Shown: one piece after another, positions 13,929 to 20,559 of the stretch
Layout of the letters: the number at the start of each line of letters is the position of its first letter
Position numbering within the stretch: the stretch's first letter is position 1
Assembly: GCA_002297415.1 (NCBI GenBank)
Contig: DBKZ01000088.1
Location: 3,930-24,488, forward strand
Length of the DNA: 20,559 nt
From: Ruminococcaceae bacterium UBA737
GTDB lineage: Bacteria > Bacillota > Clostridia > Oscillospirales > Acutalibacteraceae
Direction: 5' to 3'
Notes under the pieces: generated by a model
The model's database searches: none
What the model was told of the DNA's origin: nothing
Seen by the model: the letters and a program-made list of their open reading frames with translations, nothing else
Made by a program: the position numbers and the translations under genes

Positions 13929-13931
13929 TAC

Positions 13932-13960
13932 TTGAATTATCCTTTAAAGAGGTATACAAT
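13932..13960 (+). promoter_or_regulatory. Candidate sigma-A promoter for the IreB-family gene
   Basis: TTGAAT (13932-13937), a 17 bp spacer and TACAAT (13955-13960) lie just after the pheT stop and 34 bp before the next ATG. There is no terminator after pheT, so read-through is also possible. Confidence 0.65.
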
Positions 13961-13994
13961 ATAATAAAACAGTTTTTATAGAGAGGTGTTATTT

Positions 13995-14240
13995 ATGAAC
14001 GAGCAAACTATGACCTTTTCGTTAGGCGATCAGACAGAACAGGAAATCCGCAGGATTTTGACCGATGTTTACAGTGCCTTAAAGGAAAAAGGCTACAACC
14101 CGATCAATCAGATAGTAGGTTATATTCTTTCCGAGGATCCGACTTATATTACCACTCATAATAATGCCAGAAATCTTATAAGAAAGATTGACAGAGACCT
14201 GCTTTTGCAGACAATCGTCAAGTATTATCTGACAAAATAA
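13995..14240 (+). CDS. ireB: IreB family regulatory phosphoprotein (DUF965/UPF0297)
   Basis: I chose the ATG at 13995, 81 residues; the GTG at 13986 lies in the ribosome-binding region GAGAGG and is not the start. The conserved family core is plain: ALKEKGYNPINQIVGYILSE and DPTYITTHNNARNLIRKIDRD. The N-terminus TMTFSLGD carries the Thr residues phosphorylated in Enterococcus IreB by the Ser/Thr kinase IreK (PASTA type), where it modulates cephalosporin resistance. In most Clostridia this small protein is found near alaS and ruvX; here it follows pheST instead, and neither alaS nor ruvX is in view. A bidirectional terminator follows. Confidence 0.92.
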   Translation: MNEQTMTFSLGDQTEQEIRRILTDVYSALKEKGYNPINQIVGYILSEDPTYITTHNNARNLIRKIDRDLLLQTIVKYYLTK

Positions 14241-14252
14241 AAAAATTATCAG

Positions 14253-14290
14253 AACAGCTCCCGATTATAAATATAATCGGGAGCTGTTTT
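14253..14290. terminator. Bidirectional terminator between ireB and secA
   Basis: A 17 bp stem (AACAGCTCCCGATTATA and its complement) with a tiny loop is flanked by TTTT on the plus side and by a T-run (complement of 14240-14246) on the minus side. It serves both convergent genes. Confidence 0.93.
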
Positions 14291-14310
14291 ATACCTTATT
14301 TTTTATTTCT

Positions 14311-17034
14311 TTAATCGAGATCTTTTCCGCAGCAGCGCTTATATTTTTTACCGCTTCCGCAGGGGCAAAGCGCGTTTTTACTTACAACGCCCTTACCTTT
14401 AACTGTTGCAGGCTTGCCTGTTTCGGTTTCTTCCGCAACCTTTTCACGCTTGACATCCTCGTCGCGGCGGATTTCAACGGTTAATGTAAGCTTAGCGGTC
14501 TGCTCTCTTATCGCGTCGCGCATTGCGGAGAACATATCATAGCTTTCGTTTCTGTAAGCTACAACAGGGTCATGCTGACCGTATGCACGGAGACCTATTC
14601 CCTGTCTTAACTGATCCATATTGTCGATATGGTCCATCCAGTTGGTATCAACGCATCTAAGCAGGATAACCCGCTCCATTTCACGGGTAAGCTCCTCGCC
14701 GAAGCGCTGTTCGCGCAGATCGTATTTTTCATGAGCCTTTTCTTTTATCTTATCGGCAACCTCTGAAACGGTGATATTTTCAAAATCATTTTCAAGGAAA
14801 TTGAAATCATCATTAGAAGTTACCCAGCCGGAGAAATATTCTTTAAGTCCCTTGATATCCCAATTGTCGCGGATAGGATCGCTTAAATAAATTGAAACAT
14901 AGGAATCTATCGTTTCATCAATCATTTTAAGGATACTGTCTTTGAGGTTTTCGCCGTCAAGCACCTTATTTCTCTGCTCATAAATAAGCTCGCGCTGTTT
15001 GTTCATTACATCGTCATATTCAAGGACATGCTTTCTTGCGGCAAAGTTCATGCCCTCTTTCTTGCGCTGAGCGCTTTCGATTGTGCGCGAAAGAAGCTTG
15101 CTTTCAAGCGGAGTATCCTCTTCGACCTTTAGGGTCTCCATCATAGAGGAAATTCGCTCGCCGCCGTAAAGACGCATAAGGTCATCCTCGAGCGAGATAT
15201 AAAACTTAGTAGAACCCGGGTCGCCCTGACGGCCTGCACGGCCTCTGAGCTGATTATCGATTCGTCTCGAATCGTGCCTTTCGGTACCTACTATGAAAAG
15301 TCCGCCGGCTTCTCTTACCTTTTCGGCTTCGGGAGCGATTTTAGCCTTAAAATCATCATTATAAGCCTTGAATTTTGCTCTTGCCTCGATAATATCCTTA
15401 TCGTCGGTTTCGGCAAAGCCTGTCGCCTCGGCGATAAGCTCCTCGCTTACTCCGTCATGCCTTAAGGCATTTTTAGCTAAATATTCGGCATTACCGCCGA
15501 GCATAATATCGGTTCCGCGTCCCGCCATGTTGGTGGCTATCGTAACAGCGCCGAACATACCTGCCTGCGCGATTATCTCAGCTTCCTTTTCGTGGTGCTT
15601 TGCGTTTAAAACATTATGCTTTATTCCACGCTTTTTAAGCATTGAGGATAAAAGCTCGGATTTTTCGATTGTTATAGTGCCGACCAGCACCGGCTGACCC
15701 TTTTCATGGCACTCAACTATATTTTCGATTACAGCATTGAATTTTGCCTTTTCGGTTTTATAAACCGAATCGTTCATATCAATTCTCGCAAGCGGCTTAT
15801 TGGTGGGGATTTCCACAACATCAAGCTTATAAATCTCTCTGAATTCGGCTTCCTCCGTCATTGCGGTACCTGTCATACCCGAAAGCTTTGAATAAAGGCG
15901 GAAGAAATTCTGGAATGTAATTGTTGCAAGGGTTTTCGACTCGCTTGCGATTTTTACGCCCTCTTTTGCTTCAATCGCCTGATGAAGACCCTCATTGTAT
16001 CTTCTTCCGAACATCAGACGGCCCGTGAACTCGTCAACGATTATTACTTCCCCGTCCTTAACGACATAATCGACATCTCTTTGCATTATTCCGTAAGCGC
16101 GGATCGCCTGATTTACATGGTGCGCAATCTTGATATTTTCGGTATCGTTAAGATTTGAAATGCCGAAATATTCCTCGGTCTTTTTAACGCCCTGAGGAGT
16201 AAGAGTTGCCGTTCTTGCCTTTTCGTCTACAACATAATCACCGTCATACTCCGCTTCCTCGTCGGTCTCCTTATCGTCCATTTCTCTTACCTTAACCATT
16301 TTCATGGAGCGTGCAAGAGCATTGGCTTTCTGATAAAGGTCGCTCGATTTATCGCCCTGTCCCGAAATTATAAGCGGAGTTCTCGCCTCGTCGATGAGTA
16401 TAGAGTCAACCTCGTCGACAATGGCAAAATTATGTCCGCGCTGAACCTTCTGCTCCTTATAGATAACCATATTGTCTCTTAGGTAATCAAATCCGAGCTC
16501 ATTATTGGTGCAATAGGTAATATCCGCGTCATAAGCGGCTTTTTTTGTCTCATGATCGAGTCCGTGAATAATAAGACCTACAGACAGCCCTAAAAACCTG
16601 TAAAGCTTGCCCATCCATTCGGAGTCACGCTTGGCAAGATAATCGTTTACCGTTACAATATGCACGCCTTTTCCCGAAAGCGCATTAAGATAAGCCGGAA
16701 GAGTTGCAACCAAGGTTTTGCCCTCACCGGTTTTCATTTCGCTTATTCTTCCCTGATGAAGAATAATTCCGCCCAAAATCTGCACGGGGAAATGGCGCAT
16801 CGAAAGCACTCTGTCAGCCGCCTCTCTGCATACCGCAAACGCCTCGGGCAAAAGCTGATCAAGGGTCTCGCCGTTATTTATTCTTTCCTTGAATTCGTCA
16901 GTCTTTGCGCGAAGCTCGCTGTCAGAGAGAGCCTTATATTCGTCCTCATAAGATAAGACCTTATCAAGAATAGGTCTTATCCTTTTTATTTCCTTTTCGC
17001 TGTAATTGCCGAACATGGCACGAAGAAGTCCCAT
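14311..17034 (-). CDS. secA: Preprotein translocase ATPase SecA
   Basis: The 907-residue protein is the motor that pushes unfolded secretory proteins through SecYEG. Visible signatures: Walker A MKTGEGKT (about 100-107), DEVDSILIDEARTPLI in nucleotide-binding domain 1, the preprotein cross-linking domain after it, TNMAGRGTDIMLGG and RGRAGRQGDPG of domain 2, the helical scaffold, and a C-terminal zinc-binding SEC-C motif CPCGSGKKYKRCC used for SecB or ribosome contact. AAAGGAG lies 7 bases before the ATG. apbE ends only 12 bases upstream on the same strand, so at least part of secA transcription should come from the apbE promoter. Length and motifs are complete. Confidence 0.98.
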   Translation of the reverse strand: MGLLRAMFGNYSEKEIKRIRPILDKVLSYEDEYKALSDSELRAKTDEFKERINNGETLDQLLPEAFAVCREAADRVLSMRHFPVQILGGIILHQGRISEMKTGEGKTLVATLPAYLNALSGKGVHIVTVNDYLAKRDSEWMGKLYRFLGLSVGLIIHGLDHETKKAAYDADITYCTNNELGFDYLRDNMVIYKEQKVQRGHNFAIVDEVDSILIDEARTPLIISGQGDKSSDLYQKANALARSMKMVKVREMDDKETDEEAEYDGDYVVDEKARTATLTPQGVKKTEEYFGISNLNDTENIKIAHHVNQAIRAYGIMQRDVDYVVKDGEVIIVDEFTGRLMFGRRYNEGLHQAIEAKEGVKIASESKTLATITFQNFFRLYSKLSGMTGTAMTEEAEFREIYKLDVVEIPTNKPLARIDMNDSVYKTEKAKFNAVIENIVECHEKGQPVLVGTITIEKSELLSSMLKKRGIKHNVLNAKHHEKEAEIIAQAGMFGAVTIATNMAGRGTDIMLGGNAEYLAKNALRHDGVSEELIAEATGFAETDDKDIIEARAKFKAYNDDFKAKIAPEAEKVREAGGLFIVGTERHDSRRIDNQLRGRAGRQGDPGSTKFYISLEDDLMRLYGGERISSMMETLKVEEDTPLESKLLSRTIESAQRKKEGMNFAARKHVLEYDDVMNKQRELIYEQRNKVLDGENLKDSILKMIDETIDSYVSIYLSDPIRDNWDIKGLKEYFSGWVTSNDDFNFLENDFENITVSEVADKIKEKAHEKYDLREQRFGEELTREMERVILLRCVDTNWMDHIDNMDQLRQGIGLRAYGQHDPVVAYRNESYDMFSAMRDAIREQTAKLTLTVEIRRDEDVKREKVAEETETGKPATVKGKGVVSKNALCPCGSGKKYKRCCGKDLD

Positions 17035-17046
17035 AATATTTCTCCT

Positions 17047-18018
17047 TTATTTTATGTAAAAATCGTTTTTTTCTTTTTTAAGCCCCGAGGTGTAGGATAT
17101 ATTTCCGCTTTTGTCTATAAAAACCGCCTCGGTGTTTTTTGTGCTTTCTATAAGCTCCTTAGCCTTTATCCCGCCTAAAAGAACCGAGCAGGTGGAAAGT
17201 GCGTCCGCGTCAAAAGAGCTGTCAGATATAACGGTCGCCGAGACAAGGTCTGATTCGGCGGGATAGCCGGTTTCGGGGTCTATTATATGGTGATAAAGCT
17301 TACCGTCCTTATAAAAACAGCGCTCGTATATTCCCGAGGTCACCGCGCTTTTGTTTTTTAAATTAAGAAATGCTATACATTCGTTTTCTTCGGAAAAAGG
17401 CTTTTTTATTCCCACTCTGTATTCCTTATCCCCGAAAACCAATACATTTCCGCCTAAATTTATAATACCGCTTTTAACGCTTTTTGCTTTAAAAAAATCA
17501 AGCAGTCTGTCAGTGATATATCCCTTTGCGATTCCGCCGAGATCGACCATAGCGCCGTTAAGCTTTGCACCGCCGTCCTCAATATCTATTGAGTCATAGC
17601 CCACCCGTCTTAAAGCCTGAGCGATTTCGTCCCTTTCGGGAACGGTTTCATTTTTAAAATTCCAAAGCGAGGAAACGGGATAAACCGTTATATCGAATTT
17701 ACCGCCTGTTTTTTCGGAATAATAAACCGACCGCTTAAGAATCTCTCTTGTATCCTTTGAAATTTTAACGAGCCCGTCATTATCAGTACTGCTGTTAAGC
17801 TTATAAACATCGCTTGATTTAACCGTTGCGCTAAACAGCTTTTCATATCTTTCGCATTCATCAAATGCTGAAGAAAGCACCTTATCAGAGCACTGCGCCG
17901 ACAGGGTGACCATCGTGTCAAGCAGAAATCTGGTTTCACTATTTTCCGCGTCCTTAGAGCATGCGCAGAAAGAGACGAGGACCAAAGCCGTTAAAATACC
18001 GAAAGAAAATTTTTTCAT
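17047..18018 (-). CDS. apbE: FAD:protein FMN transferase (ApbE), lipoprotein
   Basis: The 323-residue protein begins with a lipoprotein signal (MKKFSFGILTALVLVSFCAC), so it should be anchored on the outer face of the membrane by the Cys near residue 20. The ApbE domain shows FLLDTMVTLSAQ, GKFDITVYPVSSLWNF, VDLGGIAKGYITD, NLGGNVLVFG and HHIIDPETGYPA, and Asp-rich DADALST, the Mg/FAD binding end. ApbE moves FMN from FAD onto Thr of target proteins such as RnfG, NqrC or extracellular flavin-transfer proteins. No such target is in the window. The predicted start of transcription falls at or next to the ATG, and no proper ribosome site is seen. It is divergent from the NusG domain II gene and upstream of secA. 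Confidence 0.95.
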   Translation of the reverse strand: MKKFSFGILTALVLVSFCACSKDAENSETRFLLDTMVTLSAQCSDKVLSSAFDECERYEKLFSATVKSSDVYKLNSSTDNDGLVKISKDTREILKRSVYYSEKTGGKFDITVYPVSSLWNFKNETVPERDEIAQALRRVGYDSIDIEDGGAKLNGAMVDLGGIAKGYITDRLLDFFKAKSVKSGIINLGGNVLVFGDKEYRVGIKKPFSEENECIAFLNLKNKSAVTSGIYERCFYKDGKLYHHIIDPETGYPAESDLVSATVISDSSFDADALSTCSVLLGGIKAKELIESTKNTEAVFIDKSGNISYTSGLKKEKNDFYIK

Positions 18019-18025
18019 AACTTCA

Positions 18026-18054
18026 ATTATACAATATCTTTCTTTTTTTGTAAA
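18026..18054 (-). promoter_or_regulatory. Near-consensus promoter for apbE-secA, start site at the ATG
   Basis: On the minus strand TTTACA (18049-18054), a 17 bp spacer and TATAAT (18026-18031) are seen. Only seven bases (TGAAGTT) separate the -10 from the apbE ATG, so the transcript would have a leader of about 0-2 bases. The divergent NusG-II gene has only a weak candidate promoter in the same 66-base gap (TTTCTT 18039-18044, TATTAT 18062-18067). Confidence 0.75.
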
Positions 18055-18084
18055 GATGTGTTATTATATTTATCGGTGAAATAA

Positions 18085-18399
18085 ATGTTTAAAAAGAAAG
18101 ATATAATCATTTTTTTCGTGATTTTTGCGGCGGCGGTAGCTTCCTTTCTTTTTTTCTTTTCAAACGAAAACGGAAAAAGAGTTAAAATCACCGAGAACAA
18201 TAAGGTGGTATACGAGGGAAGCTTAAGCAAAAACAAAAAGATTGAATTAAAATCAAACACCGTTTTGATTGAAAACTCAAAGGTTAAAATGCAGTATTCC
18301 GACTGCAAAAATCAGATTTGCGTTCACCATAAGGCAATCGGCAAAAAAGGAGAAAGCATAATATGTCTTCCGAACAGGGTAACGGCAGAAATAGAATAA
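18085..18399 (+). CDS. NusG domain II-containing membrane-anchored protein
   Basis: The 104-residue protein has one N-terminal membrane segment (about residues 5-26, IIIFFVIFAAAVASFLFFF) and then a small beta-rich NusG domain II with the conserved cysteine pair in SDCKNQICVHHKAIGKKGESIICLPNRV. The domain is expected outside the membrane; the two Cys of DCKNQIC and the later Cys could form a disulfide or hold a cofactor, but this is not known. The family is repeatedly found beside Gx/HepS-like membrane proteins, ApbE and Rnf-type genes in Firmicutes, which matches the present setting. Its ribosome site is modest (GGTGA). Its last 37 bases overlap the next gene. Confidence 0.87.
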   Translation: MFKKKDIIIFFVIFAAAVASFLFFFSNENGKRVKITENNKVVYEGSLSKNKKIELKSNTVLIENSKVKMQYSDCKNQICVHHKAIGKKGESIICLPNRVTAEIE

Positions 18400-18890
18400 C
18401 CGCAAAAAGACTTTGCCTGCTTTCGCTTCTCACTGCCCTTTCAATGACGCTTTCTTTCCTTGAAACAATTTTGCCTTTCGGGTTTACGGCATTCGGCATA
18501 AAGCTCGGTCTTGCAAACGGAGTCTGCATAATTTTAATGTACCGCGGCGATTTTAAAGGAGCGGTTTCGGTTAACCTTGCAAGGATAATTTTAAGCTCTG
18601 TTTTATTTTCGGGCGTTATGTCATTGGTTTTTTCGCTTTCGGGCGCGATTGTTTCCATGACGGCGGCGGCACTGCTTTTAAAATCGAAAAAATTCGGCTT
18701 GATTGCGGTCTCTTCCCTTTCGGGAGTTTTGCATAACTGCGCGCAGGCGGCGGTCGCAGTTATAACCTCAGGCAGGGCGGTGCTTCATCTTCTGCCTCTG
18801 CTTATTGTCTCGGGGGCGCTTTGCGGAGCGGTATGCGGAATGATAAGCTCACTTTTTTTAAAAAAAATAAAGACAAAACTTAATTTTTAG
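18363..18890 (+). CDS. Gx transporter family protein (HepS/ECF S-component-like membrane protein)
   Basis: The 175-residue protein has about five hydrophobic segments and the conserved region LGLANGVCIILMYRGDFKGA near residues 48-67, as in the Gx transporter family (also annotated heptaprenyl diphosphate synthase component I). ECF-type S components share this size and layout. Substrate and role are not established; proximity to apbE suggests flavin- or quinone-related envelope redox biology, but that is inference. The start at 18363 has AAGGAG about 11 bases upstream and overlaps the NusG-II gene by 37 bases, so the pair is coupled. asnB follows after 67 bases with its own candidate promoter. 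Confidence 0.85.
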   Translation: MSSEQGNGRNRITAKRLCLLSLLTALSMTLSFLETILPFGFTAFGIKLGLANGVCIILMYRGDFKGAVSVNLARIILSSVLFSGVMSLVFSLSGAIVSMTAAALLLKSKKFGLIAVSSLSGVLHNCAQAAVAVITSGRAVLHLLPLLIVSGALCGAVCGMISSLFLKKIKTKLNF

Positions 18891-18898
18891 TGTATAAT
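18870..18898 (+). promoter_or_regulatory. Candidate promoter for asnB
   Basis: AAGACA (18870-18875), a 17 bp spacer and a perfect TATAAT (18893-18898) are seen. The -35 lies in the last codons of the Gx gene. The leader to the asnB ATG is about 53 bases with an ACGGAG ribosome site. No terminator separates the two genes. Confidence 0.65.
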
Positions 18899-18957
18899 AA
18901 TATTTTATAAGAATTTTAAAATCAAAGCCTTTCTCAGGCAGAACGGAGATTTTTGAT

Positions 18958-20559
18958 ATGTGCGGTTTTGTAGGCTTTACAAACAGAATAAACGACGACG
19001 GGACTGTTCTCAATGTTATGATGAACAGAATAGTTCACCGCGGCCCCGATTCCGACGGAAAATATGTCGATGAAAGCATTGCCCTCGGCTTCCGCCGTCT
19101 TTCGATAATCGACCTTGCCGACGGCGACCAGCCCATGTTCAATGAGGACAAGTCGCTCGTTTTAGTATTTAACGGCGAGATTTATAATTATAAGGATTTA
19201 AGAAAAGAGCTTTTGGAATTCGGACACACCTTTGCGAACAATTCCGACAGCGAGGTTCTGCTGCACGGCTTTGAGCAATGGGGCAAGGAGCTTGTTAAAA
19301 AGCTTCGCGGAATGTATGCGTTTGTTATTTTCAATAAAAAAGACAATTCCGTTTTCGGAGCAAGGGATATCTTCGGAATTAAGCCGTTTTATTACACATT
19401 TATGGGCGACAGCTTTATTTTCGGCTCGGAAATAAAATCATTTTTAGACCACCCCGATTTTAAGAAAGAGCTTAACGAAGAGGCTTTAGGAAACTATCTT
19501 TCTTTCCAGTATTCTCCGAGCGAGGAGACATTCTTCAAAAATGTTTTCAAGCTTCCACCTGCCCACTGTTTTACTTATAAGGACGGAAAATTTTCTTCCG
19601 AGCGCTATTTCAGACCCGAATTTTCACCCGAAAGCGGTGTTCTTGAATATTTCGCGGATAAAGCCGATAAGGCGGTAAGAGAATCGGTAAAGGCGCATAA
19701 AATCGCCGATGTTGAGGTAGGCTCGTTTCTTTCAAGCGGAATTGATTCAAGCTATATAGCGCAGGCCGCTCAGGTCGACAAGACCTTTACGGTAGGCTTT
19801 GAAAGCCCCGACGGAGACAGATACAATGAAATTCATTTTGCAAAGGATTTTGCTAAGACCATAAATGTTGAAAACATTTCTAAGGTCATCACTCCCGATG
19901 AATACTGGGATTCTTTTTCGGATATTCAGTATTATATGGACGAGCCGCTTGCCGACCCTGCCGCAATAGCGCTTTATTTTGTAAGCAAGCTTGCAAGCGA
20001 GCATGTAAAGGTTGTTATGTCGGGCGAGGGAGCGGACGAGCTTTTCGGCGGATACCGCATTTATCAGGAGCCCTTAACCCTTACGGCTTACGATTCAATT
20101 CCCTTTTGCATAAGAAGAGCGATAAGCAAAATTTGCGAGCATTTGCCCAAGGTACACGGTATAAATTATCTTATAAGACGCGGAAAAACCATAGAGGAAA
20201 GATTTATCGGAAACGCTTATATTTTCACCAAAAAAGAGCGCGATAAAATCCTTAAAAACGAAAAAGCAAAATCCGCTCCCGAGCCGAAAATCCTCTGTGA
20301 CAAGTTTTACAGCGAGGTTAAGGATAAAGACGATATTACCAAAATGCAGTATCTCGACATAAATATGTGGCTTATGGGCGATATTCTTCTTAAAGCCGAT
20401 AAAACAAGCATGGCAAATTCCTTGGAGTTGCGCGTTCCGTTCCTTGATAAAAAGGTATTGGAGCTTGCCGAGACAATTCCGCTCGACTGCAGGGTCAATA
20501 CAAAGACCACAAAACTCGCCCTCAGAAAGGCGGCGGAAAAATCTCTGCCTAAGCGCACC
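18958..20559 (+). CDS. asnB: Asparagine synthase (glutamine-hydrolysing), C-terminus outside window
   Basis: The 534 visible codons start with MCGFVGF, whose Cys2 becomes the N-terminal nucleophile of the class II glutaminase domain. RIVHRGPDSDGKY, FNGEIYNY and GARDIFGIKPFYY follow. The synthetase domain (from about residue 215) has the ATP pyrophosphatase loop SFLSSGIDSSYIA, then MSGEGADELFGGY and LRVPFLDKKVLELA. It makes Asn from Asp, ATP and glutamine. The family is usually ~610-620 residues, so about 80 are missing beyond the window edge. Many Clostridia have several asnB-like genes, some for cell-wall precursor amidation; which this is cannot be told. The ATG has GGAG 9 bases upstream. 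Confidence 0.95.
   Translation, partial: MCGFVGFTNRINDDGTVLNVMMNRIVHRGPDSDGKYVDESIALGFRRLSIIDLADGDQPMFNEDKSLVLVFNGEIYNYKDLRKELLEFGHTFANNSDSEVLLHGFEQWGKELVKKLRGMYAFVIFNKKDNSVFGARDIFGIKPFYYTFMGDSFIFGSEIKSFLDHPDFKKELNEEALGNYLSFQYSPSEETFFKNVFKLPPAHCFTYKDGKFSSERYFRPEFSPESGVLEYFADKADKAVRESVKAHKIADVEVGSFLSSGIDSSYIAQAAQVDKTFTVGFESPDGDRYNEIHFAKDFAKTINVENISKVITPDEYWDSFSDIQYYMDEPLADPAAIALYFVSKLASEHVKVVMSGEGADELFGGYRIYQEPLTLTAYDSIPFCIRRAISKICEHLPKVHGINYLIRRGKTIEERFIGNAYIFTKKERDKILKNEKAKSAPEPKILCDKFYSEVKDKDDITKMQYLDINMWLMGDILLKADKTSMANSLELRVPFLDKKVLELAETIPLDCRVNTKTTKLALRKAAEKSLPKRT

Overview
The window looks like a chromosomal segment from a low-to-mid GC Gram-positive member of the Clostridia. An Oscillospiraceae- or Ruminococcus-like gut lineage is my guess, not something the sequence proves. 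Grounds: a T-box leader ahead of pheST, an IreB-family gene, a PadR/DUF1700/DUF4097 operon, a YitT-family gene, sigma-A promoters close to consensus with 16-17 bp spacers, and strong AAGGAGG-type ribosome binding sites.

Layout. Positions 1-2202 (minus) are a tight operon: pduL-type phosphotransacylase, hemW, then a histidine phosphatase cut by the window edge. A YitT-family membrane protein (2287-3126, minus) has its own promoter. Divergent from it is a three-gene operon (3258-5132, plus): PadR repressor, DUF1700 membrane protein and DUF4097 beta-repeat protein, closed by a bidirectional terminator shared with a DUF2974 lipase-like gene (5187-6278, minus).

The stretch 6322 to about 8100 looks accessory and is AT-rich by eye outside its repeats. 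It starts with a ~0.5 kb cassette in which a DUF559 nuclease-like gene fills the space between imperfect inverted, hairpin-rich repeats. Next come two small membrane-protein genes, one with a zinc ribbon, transcribed divergently from an XRE-family repressor. The intergenic region there has a perfect consensus minus-strand promoter and two 15 bp palindromes (ATGACA-N3-TGTCAT) 32 bp apart. One sits in the spacer of the membrane-gene promoter and the other over the likely repressor promoter. It reads as a compact autoregulated switch controlling proteins of unknown function, and is the best candidate for something undescribed.

The core chromosome then resumes: a class I amidotransferase-like hydrolase (peptidase C26) with a stem-loop at the very 5' end of its predicted transcript; a GNAT acetyltransferase and a HAD phosphatase (minus); T-box(Phe)-pheS-pheT; an IreB-family gene; and convergent to these, apbE-secA (minus). 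apbE is a flavin transferase lipoprotein whose promoter places the transcription start at or next to its ATG. Divergent from apbE are a NusG domain II protein and a Gx-type membrane protein, followed by asnB, truncated by the window end. I found no rRNA, tRNA, CRISPR array, transposase or integrase gene.
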